60,828 bases of DNA from Bacteroidales bacterium (GCA_012517855.1 JAAYUD010000010.1:1-60828); one strand, 5' to 3'. Shown: positions 9,052 to 17,676, counted from the first letter of the stretch. The notes: generated by a model not told the origin, from the letters alone. Program-made: numbers and translations.

Positions 9052-10389
9052 ATGAGAAAGGTTATAGAAACACTAAAGAATATATGGAAGATTGAGGATT
9101 TGCGTCAACGCATTCTCATCACTGTGTTGTTTGTTACTATCTATCGTTTAGGATCTTTTGTGGTTTTACCAGGAATTAATCCTTCAATGTTATCACAGTT
9201 GCATAAACAAACAAGTGAAGGACTTATGGCCTTATTGAATATGTTCTCTGGCGGAGCATTTTCTAATGCTTCTATTTTTGCATTAGGAATTATGCCGTAT
9301 ATCTCAGCCTCTATTGTTATTCAGTTGTTGGGTATAGCTGTCCCTTATTTTCAAAAATTACAGCGTGAAGGTGAAAGTGGGCAAAGGAAAATGAATCAAT
9401 ATACTCGCTATCTTACGATAGCCATTTTGTTGGTTCAAGCTCCTTCTTATCTTCTAAATCTTCGCAATCAAGCTGGGTCTTCCTTGGATCCGGGTTTGGA
9501 TTGGACAGTCTTCATATTTACCTCTTCTATCATTTTAGCAGCAGGTAGTATGTTCATACTATGGCTCGGCGAAAGAATTACTGATAAGGGCATAGGTAAT
9601 GGTGTTTCTTTTATCATCCTTGTTGGTATTATTGCTCGTTTGCCTCAGTCGTTGTTCCAGGAACTTGTATCTAGAATGACAGATAAAACAGGTGGACTTG
9701 TAATGTTCCTTTTTGAAATGATTATTCTGCTGTTGGTTATTGCTGCTTCAATATTGCTTGTGCAAGGGACTCGTAAAGTGCCTGTACAATATGCAAAGAA
9801 AATTGTAGGCAGCAAGCAATATGGTGGCGCTCGTCAATATATTCCTTTGAAGGTATATGCTGCAAATGTAATGCCTATCATTTTTGCGCAAGCAATAATG
9901 TTCATTCCTATTTCCTTTATTGGGTATACAGGAAACAAAGGCGGTGGGCTTTTAACGAAGTTTACCGATCATACGAGCTTCCCTTATAATTTGGTATTTG
10001 CGATATTAATTATTTTGTTTACTTATTTTTATACCGCAATTACGATTAATCCGACTCAGATGTCTGAGGATATGAAGAGGAACAATGGTTTTATTCCTGG
10101 AATTAAGCCGGGAAAGAAAACAGCCGATTATATTGATTCAATTATGTCGCGTATAACTTTACCCGGATCATTTTTCTTGGCATTTATTGCCATAATGCCG
10201 GCGTTTGCAGGTATATTCGGTGTAAAACAAGCTTTCGCTCAATTCTTTGGAGGAACGTCTTTGTTGATTGTTGTCGGTGTTGTTTTGGATACTTTGCAAC
10301 AAATTGAAAGTCATTTGATGATGCGTCACTATGACGGCTTACTTAAATCTGGCCGTATAAAAGGCCGTTTTTCGGGAGGAGCCTATTAA
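9052..10389 (+). CDS. secY: Protein translocase subunit SecY
   Basis: 445 aa with ten predicted membrane segments. GIMPYISASIVIQLLGIAVP (TM2 region), then GESGQRKMNQYTRYLTI and the cytosolic loops including MSEDMKRNNGFIPGIKPGK, which precedes the SecA/ribosome-contacting region. It forms the inner-membrane protein-conducting channel with SecE and SecG, whose genes are not in this window. Its place after rplO is conserved across bacteria. Confidence 0.98.
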   Translation: MRKVIETLKNIWKIEDLRQRILITVLFVTIYRLGSFVVLPGINPSMLSQLHKQTSEGLMALLNMFSGGAFSNASIFALGIMPYISASIVIQLLGIAVPYFQKLQREGESGQRKMNQYTRYLTIAILLVQAPSYLLNLRNQAGSSLDPGLDWTVFIFTSSIILAAGSMFILWLGERITDKGIGNGVSFIILVGIIARLPQSLFQELVSRMTDKTGGLVMFLFEMIILLLVIAASILLVQGTRKVPVQYAKKIVGSKQYGGARQYIPLKVYAANVMPIIFAQAIMFIPISFIGYTGNKGGGLLTKFTDHTSFPYNLVFAILIILFTYFYTAITINPTQMSEDMKRNNGFIPGIKPGKKTADYIDSIMSRITLPGSFFLAFIAIMPAFAGIFGVKQAFAQFFGGTSLLIVVGVVLDTLQQIESHLMMRHYDGLLKSGRIKGRFSGGAY

Positions 10390-10401
10390 GCGTTTTTGAT
10401 G

Positions 10402-11199
10402 ATGATATTTCTTAAAACTGATGATGAAATAGAGCTATTAAGGCAGAGTAATCTGCTAGTCGGTAAGACCTTGGCTGAGTTAGCGAAAGTTATAAAGCCA
10501 GGTGTTACTACGAAAGAACTTGATAAGGTAGCGGAGGAGTACATTAGAGATAATGGTGCGACTCCTACCTTTAAAGGGTTCCCTAATTTTAAAGGGGCTT
10601 CGTTTCCGGCTTCAATTTGTACTTCTGTTAATGAACAAGTAGTACATGGTATACCGAGTGATGTAGTTCTTAAAGATGGAGATATCGTTTCTGTGGATTG
10701 TGGAACGTATATGAATGGCTTTTGTGGCGATTCTGCATATACATTTCCTGTGGGTGAAGTTAGTGATAGCGTTCTTCATCTCTTGAAGACTACTAAAGAA
10801 GCTTTGTATAAGGGAATTGAAAATGCGGTCTCTGGTAAGCGATTAGGTGATATAGGAAGTGCTGTCCAGGAATACTGTGAGAATGAGTCTTTTGGAGTTG
10901 TTCGTGAATTTGTGGGTCATGGTATTGGCAAAGAAATGCACGAAGATCCAATGGTTCCTAACTACGGAAAGCGTGGTAACGGTATTCTTTTGAAAAATGG
11001 ATTGTGTATAGCTATAGAACCGATGATAACTTTAGGCGATCGTCATATTGTGATGGAACGTGATGGATGGACAGTGCGTACAGTTGATCATAGCTGCGCT
11101 GCACATTTTGAACATACAATTGCGATTAGAAAAGGTAAAGCCGATATTTTGTCATCATTCAAATTTGTTGAAGAAGTATTAGGAGAAAAAGCAATATAG
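10402..11199 (+). CDS. map: Methionine aminopeptidase, type I
   Basis: 265 aa from the third of three closely spaced possible starts (TTG 10396, ATG 10399, ATG 10402); MIFLKTDDEIELLRQSN fits the family best. Metal ligands are visible: two Asp in VSVDCGTYMNGFCGDSAY, His in FVGHGIGKEMHEDP, and Glu in IAIEPM and FEHT. It removes the initiator methionine from new proteins in the cytosol. Lying between secY and infA is typical for this phylum. Confidence 0.96.
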   Translation: MIFLKTDDEIELLRQSNLLVGKTLAELAKVIKPGVTTKELDKVAEEYIRDNGATPTFKGFPNFKGASFPASICTSVNEQVVHGIPSDVVLKDGDIVSVDCGTYMNGFCGDSAYTFPVGEVSDSVLHLLKTTKEALYKGIENAVSGKRLGDIGSAVQEYCENESFGVVREFVGHGIGKEMHEDPMVPNYGKRGNGILLKNGLCIAIEPMITLGDRHIVMERDGWTVRTVDHSCAAHFEHTIAIRKGKADILSSFKFVEEVLGEKAI

Positions 11200-11202
11200 T
11201 TT

Positions 11203-11421
11203 ATGGCTAAACAAACAGCAATAGAACAAGATGGAGTGATTGTCGAAGCATTGTCGAATGCAATGTTTCGGGTAGAATTGGAAAATGGACATGAGATTAC
11301 TGCTCATATATCCGGGAAAATGCGGATGCATTACATCAAAATTCTTCCGGGTGATAAGGTGAAAGTCGAGATGTCACCTTACGATTTATCGAAAGGTAGA
11401 ATTGTATTTAGATATAAATAA
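11203..11421 (+). CDS. infA: Translation initiation factor IF-1
   Basis: 72 aa, the exact usual length. An OB-fold protein beginning [20 protein letters not shown], with the [22 protein letters not shown] block. It occupies the ribosomal A site during initiation. It starts three bases after map and ends eight bases before rpmJ. Confidence 0.97.
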   Translation: MAKQTAIEQDGVIVEALSNAMFRVELENGHEITAHISGKMRMHYIKILPGDKVKVEMSPYDLSKGRIVFRYK

Positions 11422-11429
11422 AACGAGAT

Positions 11430-11546
11430 ATGAAAGTAAGAGCATCATTAAAAAAACGTACCCCTGAGTGCAAGATTGTAAGACGTCATGGTACGTTGTA
11501 TGTAATTAACAAGAAAAATCCCAAGTTTAAGCAACGTCAGGGATAG
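11430..11546 (+). CDS. rpmJ: 50S ribosomal protein L36 (cysteine-poor form)
   Basis: 38 aa, starting [20 protein letters not shown] and ending [11 protein letters not shown]36 proteins with zinc have three Cys and one His; only one Cys remains here (residue 14) and the others are replaced, so it should not bind zinc. The 38-aa length is exact for the family. A cysteine-poor L36 spares zinc; no second zinc-type copy is visible in this window. Confidence 0.95.
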   Translation: MKVRASLKKRTPECKIVRRHGTLYVINKKNPKFKQRQG

Positions 11547-11578
11547 TATTATTTTTGGAAAAAAAATAATTAAAGTAT

Positions 11579-11959
11579 ATGGCTATAAGAATAGTTGGTG
11601 TAGATTTACCTCAGAATAAGAGAGGTGAGATTGCGTTAACCTATATTTTTGGTATAGGTCGTAGTGGTGCCGTCAAAATTTTAGATAAGGCTGGCATAGA
11701 TAGAGATATCAAAGTTAAGGATTGGACCGATGATCAAGCAGCAAAGATTCGTGAAATCATTGGTAACAATATTAAAGTGGAAGGTGATCTTCGTTCTGAA
11801 ATTCAGATGAATATTAAACGTCTGATGGATGTAGGTTGCTATCGTGGGGTTCGTCATCGTGTGGGTTTACCAGTACGTGGACAGAGCACAAAAAACAATG
11901 CTCGTACTCGTAAGGGTCGCAAGAAGACCGTTGCTAACAAGAAGAAAGCTACTAAATAA
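11579..11959 (+). CDS. rpsM: 30S ribosomal protein S13
   Basis: 126 aa. Starts [20 protein letters not shown] and has the [20 protein letters not shown] signature near residues 85-105, then a lysine-rich tail reaching the P-site tRNA. It opens the alpha-operon block and follows rpmJ after 32 AT-rich bases. Confidence 0.97.
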   Translation: MAIRIVGVDLPQNKRGEIALTYIFGIGRSGAVKILDKAGIDRDIKVKDWTDDQAAKIREIIGNNIKVEGDLRSEIQMNIKRLMDVGCYRGVRHRVGLPVRGQSTKNNARTRKGRKKTVANKKKATK

Positions 11960-11970
11960 TAATTATTGAT

Positions 11971-12360
11971 ATGGCAAAAAAAGCAGTTGCAGCAAAAAAG
12001 AGAAATGTAAAGATCGATGCTAACGGACAATTACATGTTCATTCGTCTTTCAATAATATTATTGTTTCTCTTGCAAATAGTGAAGGGCAGATCATCTCAT
12101 GGTCTTCTGCTGGTAAAATGGGATTCAGAGGTTCTAAAAAGAACACCCCGTATGCAGCCCAAATGGCTGCTCAAGATTGTGCTAAGATAGCATACGATCT
12201 TGGTCTGAGAAAGGTAAAAGCTTATGTTAAAGGTCCTGGAAACGGTCGTGAGTCTGCTATCAGAACAATACATGGAGCCGGTATTGAGGTAACTGAAATT
12301 ATTGATGTTACGCCACTTCCTCATAATGGATGCCGTCCTCCGAAAAGACGTAGAGTTTAA
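11971..12360 (+). CDS. rpsK: 30S ribosomal protein S11
   Basis: 129 aa. N-terminal basic stretch, then [20 protein letters not shown] and the C-terminal [16 protein letters not shown], the S11 signature. S11 lies on the platform near the E site. A 124-bp gap with hairpin potential follows before rpsD, the largest gap in the superoperon. Confidence 0.97.
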   Translation: MAKKAVAAKKRNVKIDANGQLHVHSSFNNIIVSLANSEGQIISWSSAGKMGFRGSKKNTPYAAQMAAQDCAKIAYDLGLRKVKAYVKGPGNGRESAIRTIHGAGIEVTEIIDVTPLPHNGCRPPKRRRV

Positions 12361-12378
12361 TATTTACCTTTATACAAA

Positions 12379-12457
12379 AGACAGGCTTTAATGTCGTTAA
12401 AATAGGATTGCATTTATATTCTCTCTGCAATCGCGGCTGCAACGGTTAAGGCTGTCT
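12379..12457 (+). ncRNA. Candidate structured leader before rpsD
   Basis: The 124-bp rpsK-rpsD gap can fold into a long-range stem: AGACAG at 12379-12384 pairs with CTGTCT at 12452-12457, and the helix can extend past one mismatch. It encloses a perfect 7-bp hairpin, GATTGCA (12406-12412) with TGCAATC (12426-12432). In many bacteria S4 controls the alpha operon by binding a leader RNA. A similar role here is inferred from position and pairing only. No promoter of the TTTG/TAnnTTTG type is evident in the gap. Confidence 0.35.
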
Positions 12458-12484
12458 AGAAAACAAATTAAAAAATTATAGAAA

Positions 12485-13090
12485 ATGGCTAGATATACTG
12501 GTCCTAAAACCAAAATTGCACGTAAGTTCGGTGAAGGTATTTTTGGAGCTGATAAGGTATTATCGAAGAAAAATTATCCTCCTGGACAACATGGAAATTC
12601 ACGCAAGAGAAAAACATCTGAATATGGTGTTCAGCTTCGTGAGAAACAAAAAGCAAAATATACTTATGGCGTATTAGAGAAACAGTTCCGTAACTTATTT
12701 GTTAAGGCCGAAGCTTCTAAGGGTGTAACTGGTGAGGTTCTTCTTCAGTTGCTCGAAAACCGTCTCGATAATGTCGTATTTCGTTTGGGCATTGCTCCTA
12801 CTCGTGCTGCTGCACGTCAGTTGGTAAGTCACAAACATATTACTGTTGATGGAAAAGTTTTAAATATTCCTTCTTATTCAGTAAAGCCCGGTCAATTGGT
12901 CGGTGTTCGTGAAAAAGCCAAGTCTTTGGAGGTAATCGCAAACGCACTTGCTGGGTTTAATCACAGCAAATATCCTTGGTTGGAATGGGATGAAAATTCT
13001 AAAGTGGGCAAGTTGTTACATGTCCCTGAAAGAACTGACATTCCTGAGAACATTAAAGAACATTTGATCGTTGAATTGTATTCTAAATAA
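12485..13090 (+). CDS. rpsD: 30S ribosomal protein S4
   Basis: 201 aa. Begins [20 protein letters not shown]; the S4-type RNA-binding domain is in [20 protein letters not shown] and [20 protein letters not shown] (about residues 92-140). It is a primary 16S assembly protein that also affects decoding accuracy. The N-terminal zinc cysteines of some S4 proteins are absent. Confidence 0.97.
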   Translation: MARYTGPKTKIARKFGEGIFGADKVLSKKNYPPGQHGNSRKRKTSEYGVQLREKQKAKYTYGVLEKQFRNLFVKAEASKGVTGEVLLQLLENRLDNVVFRLGIAPTRAAARQLVSHKHITVDGKVLNIPSYSVKPGQLVGVREKAKSLEVIANALAGFNHSKYPWLEWDENSKVGKLLHVPERTDIPENIKEHLIVELYSK

Positions 13091-13101
13091 TAATTAATTT
13101 C

Positions 13102-14091
13102 ATGGCGATATTAGCATTTCAAAAACCTGAAAAAGTTTTAATGTTGGAAGCGGATCCAAAGTATGGTAAATTTGAATTCCGTCCTTTGGAACCTGGTTTT
13201 GGTATAACTATTGGTAATGCCTTGCGCCGTATGCTTCTTTCATCTTTGGAAGGATTTGCAATCAACACTATCAAGATTGAAGGCGTTGAACATGAATTTG
13301 CAAGTGTTCCTGGAGTGAAGGAAGATGTCACCAATATTATATTAAACCTAAAGAAAGTAAGACTGAAACAAGTCGTTGAGGATACCGAAAACGAAAAAGT
13401 CAGTATAACCGTCAAGAATTCAACAGAATTCAAAGCAGGTGACATAGGGAAGTATTTAACTGGATTTGAAGTGTTAAATCCTGAATTGGTTATTTGTCAT
13501 TTAGATCCGAAGGCCACTATTCAGATGGAATTGACCATTAATAAAGGTCGTGGATATGTGCCTTCTGACGAAAATCGTCAGTTTTGTACTGATACCAATA
13601 CGATAGCTATCGATTCTATATATACGCCAATTGTTAAGGTGAAATATACTATTGAAAATTATCGCGTTGAACAAAAAACCGATTACGAGAAATTAATTCT
13701 TGAAATTACTACAGATGGTTCCGTTCATCCGAAAGATGCTTTGAAAGAAGCAGCTAAAGCCTTGATTCATCACTTCATGTTGTTCTCTGATGAGAAAATT
13801 ACATTGGAGAATGCTGACGGTGAAGGCAATGAAGAATTTGATGAAGAAGTTCTGCACATGCGTCAATTATTGAAGACCAAGTTGGTCGATATGGATCTTT
13901 CGGTTCGTGCTCTCAATTGCTTGAAAGCAGCCGATGTAGAAACATTAGGCGATTTGATTCAATTTAATCGGACGGATTTGCTGAAGTTCCGAAATTTCGG
14001 AAAGAAATCGCTCACCGAGCTTGATGATTTGCTGGAGAGTCTGAATCTGTCGTTCGGAACCGATATTTCTAAATACAAATTAGATAAATAA
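13102..14091 (+). CDS. rpoA: DNA-directed RNA polymerase subunit alpha
   Basis: 329 aa with both domains. The N-terminal dimerisation domain includes [20 protein letters not shown]; the C-terminal DNA-binding domain (about residues 255-325) has [20 protein letters not shown] and [20 protein letters not shown]. The subunit nucleates RNA polymerase assembly and contacts activators. It lies between rpsD and rplQ as in most bacteria. Confidence 0.98.
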   Translation: MAILAFQKPEKVLMLEADPKYGKFEFRPLEPGFGITIGNALRRMLLSSLEGFAINTIKIEGVEHEFASVPGVKEDVTNIILNLKKVRLKQVVEDTENEKVSITVKNSTEFKAGDIGKYLTGFEVLNPELVICHLDPKATIQMELTINKGRGYVPSDENRQFCTDTNTIAIDSIYTPIVKVKYTIENYRVEQKTDYEKLILEITTDGSVHPKDALKEAAKALIHHFMLFSDEKITLENADGEGNEEFDEEVLHMRQLLKTKLVDMDLSVRALNCLKAADVETLGDLIQFNRTDLLKFRNFGKKSLTELDDLLESLNLSFGTDISKYKLDK

Positions 14092-14095
14092 TAAA

Positions 14096-14632
14096 ATGAG
14101 ACATAATAAGAAATTCAATCACCTCGGTCGTACTGCTTCTCACAGAGAAGCTATGCTTTCTAACATGGCTTCTTCGTTGATCAAGCACAAAAGAATCACT
14201 ACGACCGTCGCAAAGGCTAAAGCTTTAAAGAAGTTTATAGAACCCTTGCTTACAAAGTCCAAAAGTGATACAACCAATTCTCGTCGTGTAGTATTCAGCA
14301 GCTTACAAGATAAAATTGCTGTTACGGAATTATTCAAAGAGATTTCTGCCAAAATAGCAGATCGTCCCGGTGGATATACACGTATCATCAAAACCGTTCA
14401 TCGTTTAGGCGATAATGCGTCAATGTGTTTTATCGAACTTGTTGATTATGATGAAAAGATGGCAAAAGGTGTTGCTAAGAAAGCTACTCGTAGCCGTCGT
14501 CGTTCTAAGAAAGCAGTCGAAGAAGTTAGTGCACAAGAAGCTGAAACTCCTTCTGTAGAAGAAGTAAAAGAAGAAGCTCCTGTACAAGAAGAAGCACCAG
14601 CCGAAGCACCTGCTGCTGAAGAAGCTAAATAG
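14096..14632 (+). CDS. rplQ: 50S ribosomal protein L17 with acidic C-terminal tail
   Basis: 178 aa. The first ~120 residues are standard L17 ([20 protein letters not shown], then [20 protein letters not shown]). About 50 more residues form first a basic patch ([14 protein letters not shown]) and then a low-complexity Glu/Ala/Pro tail. Such tails occur in Bacteroidetes L17 and are probably disordered and surface-exposed. It is the last gene of the superoperon; a strong terminator follows 23 bp later. Confidence 0.96.
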   Translation: MRHNKKFNHLGRTASHREAMLSNMASSLIKHKRITTTVAKAKALKKFIEPLLTKSKSDTTNSRRVVFSSLQDKIAVTELFKEISAKIADRPGGYTRIIKTVHRLGDNASMCFIELVDYDEKMAKGVAKKATRSRRRSKKAVEEVSAQEAETPSVEEVKEEAPVQEEAPAEAPAAEEAK

Positions 14633-14654
14633 AATAAATCTATACTCTTATATT

Positions 14655-14687
14655 AAAAAGGTCGTCCGATATCGGGCGACCTTTTTT
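14655..14687 (+). terminator. Rho-independent terminator of the ribosomal superoperon
   Basis: A 16-bp stem, AAAAAGGTCGTCCGAT with ATCGGGCGACCTTTTT, one G-T pair, directly followed by more T. Classic intrinsic terminator. The A-run on the 5' side may let it work on both strands. Confidence 0.9.
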
Positions 14688-14737
14688 TGACTATTTTCGG
14701 TTTTAATCATATAGATGATATTCGATTCAAGGGGGAA

Positions 14738-14845
14738 CCTCTAAAAGTTAGGGGGATAAGCATAAGTATTATTAGTAGGACATCAATCACATAAATAAGA
14801 TTTTCGAACCTGTGGCATACACAAAATTGTCGTATGTTAGCTTTT
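14738..14845 (+). repeat. Dispersed repeat, head segment, copy A
   Basis: About 108 bp starting near a TAGGGGG motif and running through ATAAGTATTATT, CACATAAATAA and GTCGTATGT. It aligns by eye along its length with 60309-60421 in the same orientation. It begins roughly 50 bp after the terminator. No coding potential is seen. Confidence 0.75.
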
Positions 14846-14848
14846 CTA

Positions 14849-14876
14849 TTGATGTCCATATGTTTTCAAAAAAACA
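14849..14876 (-). repeat. Fragment of dispersed repeat R1, inverted
   Basis: TTGATGTCCATATGTTTTC and the following A-run are the reverse complement (with two changes) of the middle of R1 at 16791-16822 and 60441-60465. It directly follows the head segment, so copy A has head plus inverted R1 piece, whereas copy C has head plus direct R1. Confidence 0.6.
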
Positions 14877-14997
14877 GACGTATGTCGCAGCCATAACTAA
14901 CGTATGTTACTGCGGTAACTAACGGAAGTTACCATGACAACTAACGTTAGTTTTGTCTACAACATACGTTAGTTATGGCTGCGACATACGTCTGTTT
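14872..14997. repeat. Large perfect inverted repeat with nested motifs
   Basis: Arms of 37 bp (14872-14908 and 14961-14997) are perfect reverse complements. The 52-bp loop adds a 7-bp hairpin (GGTAACT/AGTTACC) and the 14-bp palindrome AACTAACGTTAGTT. The core ACTAACGnnnGTT occurs several times in arms and loop. It lies between the convergent rplQ and endonuclease-fold genes. It could be an extragenic palindrome, a bidirectional terminator or part of a small mobile element; no T-run flanks it. The rest of the 14633-15079 gap holds only the terminator and repeat pieces listed here. Confidence 0.9.
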
Positions 14998-15079
14998 GTA
15001 GTTCCCTAAAAAAAGTTGACTACTTTTGGCTTATACCTGAATGCAAGTTGACTTGGATTTTGTGTGTGGTTTATTTTAG

Positions 15080-16126
15080 CTATTTGTTTTTTAGTGTAAA
15101 AGTGATTAAAACCCCCTTATGGTCACTTGGCCATTCATCATTAAGTGGTCTTATAAACGAATCACTCGTTTGTTCTTTTACGCGCTGTCCTCTCACAATA
15201 GAACTTTCGGGACCAAATACCTGCGCTTTCTTCACTTTTAAATCTTTGTTTGGATAGTAATAGACGAAATCTATTCTTTCACGTTCATCGGCATCGAACG
15301 CCCATGCTAATCTCTTTGTATCAACGGCTTTGTTGTCAGCAGGGAAAGTAAATCCCGGACATTTTACAACATTTGGATGGGCTACACGGTACGCATCTTT
15401 ATATCCGTTTGTTATTAATGTCTTTGAACTGCCCCAATTAACTACACAGCCGTTATGATCATATTTATCTTTTGTGTTCGATTGCCAGTCCATATAGGAT
15501 GGTTCATTCAAATCTCCTGCTAAAAAGACTAGCGATCCTTTTTTCAACTCTTTCTGAGCATCACTGACGAAATCTTTTATAGATGCGATCCGATCTGATT
15601 TCTCACATACACTTAAAATTGTATTCACATTGGTGATTGGGGCAGGAAGCTTATCCCAATTTGTACTACCGTCATTATATCCTCTAGGATAATAACAAGA
15701 ATACCAACGATATTCCGAATGGGCAGGGTATATTGCGAGTCTCTTATTCTGTACTTTAATTATGGCTTTAAACATCCATTTATTGACGTGTTCTGTCTCG
15801 ATAATGGGATATTTTGAAATTACTGCGCGTCCATCAATCCGTGCACTATAGTATGTCAGCCCTTTGCTTTTCAAAGCTTTTATCAGCTCTGGTAAAACCG
15901 GATTCTCTTTATCGCTTTTGTAAAGTTCACAAAAGGTCGCTATGTCCGGTTGTACGTATGCAATCTGTTCTATCAAATATTTGGGCGCATCCACTACATG
16001 GGTGCATTCCACCCAAAGGTTAAGCTGGAGAAATTTTAACTCAATCTTTGAGCTCGAACTATTTGAAGAATATGCTGCGAAGATAGAAATTAAAATAAAA
16101 GAGACTGTTAGAAGAATTTTTTTCAT
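15080..16126 (-). CDS. Secreted endonuclease/exonuclease/phosphatase-fold hydrolase
   Basis: 348 aa with an N-terminal signal peptide (MKKILLTVSFILISIFAAYS), so exported. The EEP fold is visible in order: FLQLNLWVECT (Asn), a Glu in ATFCELYKS, the metal/catalytic block FLAGDLNEPS (about residue 205), ERIDFVYYYP, and the terminal SDHKGVLITF with the catalytic Asp-His. These proteins cleave phosphoesters (nucleic acid, sphingomyelin, inositol phosphates); the substrate is not deducible. A susD remnant ends 18 bp upstream on the same strand, so the gene was probably once the tail of a PUL operon. Its 3' end faces rplQ. Confidence 0.85.
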   Translation of the reverse strand: MKKILLTVSFILISIFAAYSSNSSSSKIELKFLQLNLWVECTHVVDAPKYLIEQIAYVQPDIATFCELYKSDKENPVLPELIKALKSKGLTYYSARIDGRAVISKYPIIETEHVNKWMFKAIIKVQNKRLAIYPAHSEYRWYSCYYPRGYNDGSTNWDKLPAPITNVNTILSVCEKSDRIASIKDFVSDAQKELKKGSLVFLAGDLNEPSYMDWQSNTKDKYDHNGCVVNWGSSKTLITNGYKDAYRVAHPNVVKCPGFTFPADNKAVDTKRLAWAFDADERERIDFVYYYPNKDLKVKKAQVFGPESSIVRGQRVKEQTSDSFIRPLNDEWPSDHKGVLITFTLKNK

Positions 16127-16144
16127 TGTTAGTATTATTTTAAT

Positions 16145-16249
16145 TTACCATCCCGAGTTCTGGCTGTTCATTCCAGAAGAATTATATAAGCGAATAGCTT
16201 CATCGGCCTGAAGAGGGAATAGTAGGAATTTGTTTGTATATGCTTTTCT
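16145..16249 (-). pseudogene. Remnant of a SusD/RagB-like C-terminus
   Basis: Read on the minus strand, the frame gives YTNKFLLFPLQADEAIRLYN and, eight residues on, closes with NSGW and a stop at 16145. The K-F-L-L-F-P block followed by a short tail ending in G-W is how many SusD-like glycan-binding lipoproteins end. The frame is open only back to 16369 and the upstream part does not look like SusD, so the body of the gene is lost. It sits 18 bp before the endonuclease-fold gene, the spacing expected in an operon. The call rests on tail resemblance alone. Confidence 0.5.
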
Positions 16250-16369
16250 TTTATTATTTGCAACAAAACATGTGCCATTGACTTCCTTTTTGTGATTACA
16301 TTGTTTGCTCTTACCCGATAGTAATAAAAGATCATGTCTCAGTAGTCGATAATAAAAAGCTAAATATAG

Positions 16370-16725
16370 TTAGCTCATGATTTTGCCTATTCTTAATAAA
16401 TGTCCAATTGGGGTTGTGTTAGTAAGTTGGAAGCTTGTCAGATATTAAATCGGACAACTTTTGGATGAAATGGTTGTGACGTAATTAGGCGCTTGTGGAT
16501 ATAATGTCCTGTCATTGATAAATTTTTACTCTTTATATCCTATTATATTATCAGCTCAAAAAAAATGTCTTTTTGTCATAACGTGGCTTTCCTTTGTGAA
16601 CTGATATAATTTGTATGTGTGGCTTTTTGTCCTGTAATGGATGAACTATAACTTTTTTCTCTTTCTTGTGTGTAGCATATACAAGTGATTTTAGCAACTT
16701 CTATTAGTTGTTGCAGTGAGATAAG
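16370..16725. other. Gene-free AT-rich stretch
   Basis: No open frame, RNA gene or long repeat is recognised, apart from a small CAACT/AGTTG hairpin at 16695-16710. It probably represents decayed DNA upstream of the lost susD. Confidence 0.4.
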
Positions 16726-16767
16726 TACGACACTTGCGACTCACGCCCGTGAGTCGCAAGTGTCGTA
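16726..16767. repeat. Perfect 20-bp hairpin
   Basis: Arms 16726-16745 and 16748-16767 are exact reverse complements separated by two bases, giving a near-continuous 42-bp palindrome. The centre is GACTCACG-CC-CGTGAGTC. It ends with GTCGTATGT, the same motif that precedes R1 in copy C, so it may belong to the repeat family. Confidence 0.85.
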
Positions 16768-16779
16768 TGTTCCTTTTTT

Positions 16780-16847
16780 CGGTGACGTCCTTAAGTTTTT
16801 TAGAAAACGTATGGACGTCAACAGTTTTAGGTCCTTATGTGGTTTTG
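16780..16847 (+). repeat. Dispersed repeat R1, copy B (68 bp)
   Basis: Begins CGGTGACGTCCTTAAGTTTT and ends GGTTTTG. It matches 60424-60491 in the same orientation over all 68 bp with few changes. Internally it has a GGTCC/GGACC-type pairing (CGTATGGAC with a near-match of GTCCATACG), so an RNA copy could fold. Confidence 0.8.
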
Positions 16848-16940
16848 ATACAGATGAAGGTAACATCAAAAAGCAAATTCCGGAAAATGGTTGGCTTACC
16901 AGTAAAATTGGGTAGCAATTGACATGCGAGAGTGTCAAAT

Positions 16941-17033
16941 ATGCCAGCAATGACGTTCGAGGAAGTATGTGATGAATTTGATAAGATATTGGTGCTGACA
17001 GAAGCGGATGTAAAAATATTTGTCGGGAAATGA
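16941..17033 (+). other. Short open frame, possible coding remnant
   Basis: Thirty codons beginning ATG-CCA-GCA read MPAMTFEEVCDEFDKILVLT and end in TGA. The composition is protein-like, but an in-frame stop lies just upstream and no family is recognised. It may be the decayed end of a mobile-element gene or chance. Confidence 0.2.
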
Positions 17034-17106
17034 AGTGCTTCTCAAAAATATTTGAGTGCAATCATCTATGTGTGAATAGCACTATCAGCTATCTGTAGGC
17101 TATCGT

Positions 17107-17263
17107 TTAGAACGATTCTAAACAGAGGTCTGCTGAAAATAAGAGCTCCACAATATGCTCTAGAACCGATTTTTGTACCTCTTTTCGCTGGCGCTGTATA
17201 CGGTGCATCGTTAATCTGCTGTGCGGCAGCGCCGTATGGTGTCATACGGAGGTGGCAAAGGTT
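17107..17263 (+). repeat. Dispersed repeat R2, copy B (157 bp)
   Basis: A 157-bp unit running from the terminal palindrome TTAGAACGATTCTAA to ACGGAGGTGGCAAAGGTT. The reverse complement of 60546-60702 matches it over the same 157 bp, about four-fifths identical by eye, with no length change. It contains further small hairpins, including CCGTATG-GTGT-CATACGG. No open frame fits. Confidence 0.85.
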
Positions 17264-17612
17264 CTTTTGTTCGTAAAGTCGAAAGATCGAAGTATCGCCA
17301 TTTTTTCTGTGCGAATCAGTAGACTGTGGGTCTTTATATAGAAACATTTATAGTGAGGGATATGGGTAACGAATGAAAAATTGTAAATGCAAATTGCTAT
17401 ATCGAATACTTGATTCGTCTTTGCGAGATGCACACCCTATTGACGCAATATTCAGGTGAATGACAAGTGGGTTATCTCGAAGTCGTTTTTCTGAACGTTT
17501 TCCGAGTTGAATATTAAGGGCGAAACTGATACTATTTTAACCACACCTTGGTGCTACTTCTTGGTATACGAAATGGCCCTTAGTTTTCGAAAAATGATAA
17601 GGACGAACACAA

Positions 17613-17676
17613 AAATTCATAAGGACGAAAATAAATGTTTGTAAGTATAAACTTTTAGTTTCGTCCTTATGAATTT
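17613..17676. repeat. 18-bp inverted repeat
   Basis: AAATTCATAAGGACGAAA (17613-17630) is the exact reverse complement of 17659-17676, with a 28-bp loop. A partial third copy, ATAAGGACGAA, lies just upstream at 17598-17608. No gene is nearby; the role is unknown. The flanks from 17264 to 18056 hold no other recognisable feature. Confidence 0.8.

Noticed and set aside
16734-16922. Small frames across the 20-bp hairpin and R1
   Set aside because: They run through palindromic repeat DNA and disagree with the second copy of R1, so they are not coding.
14738-17676. CRISPR array
   Set aside because: Repeats differ in length and type, are not evenly spaced, and there are no cas genes.
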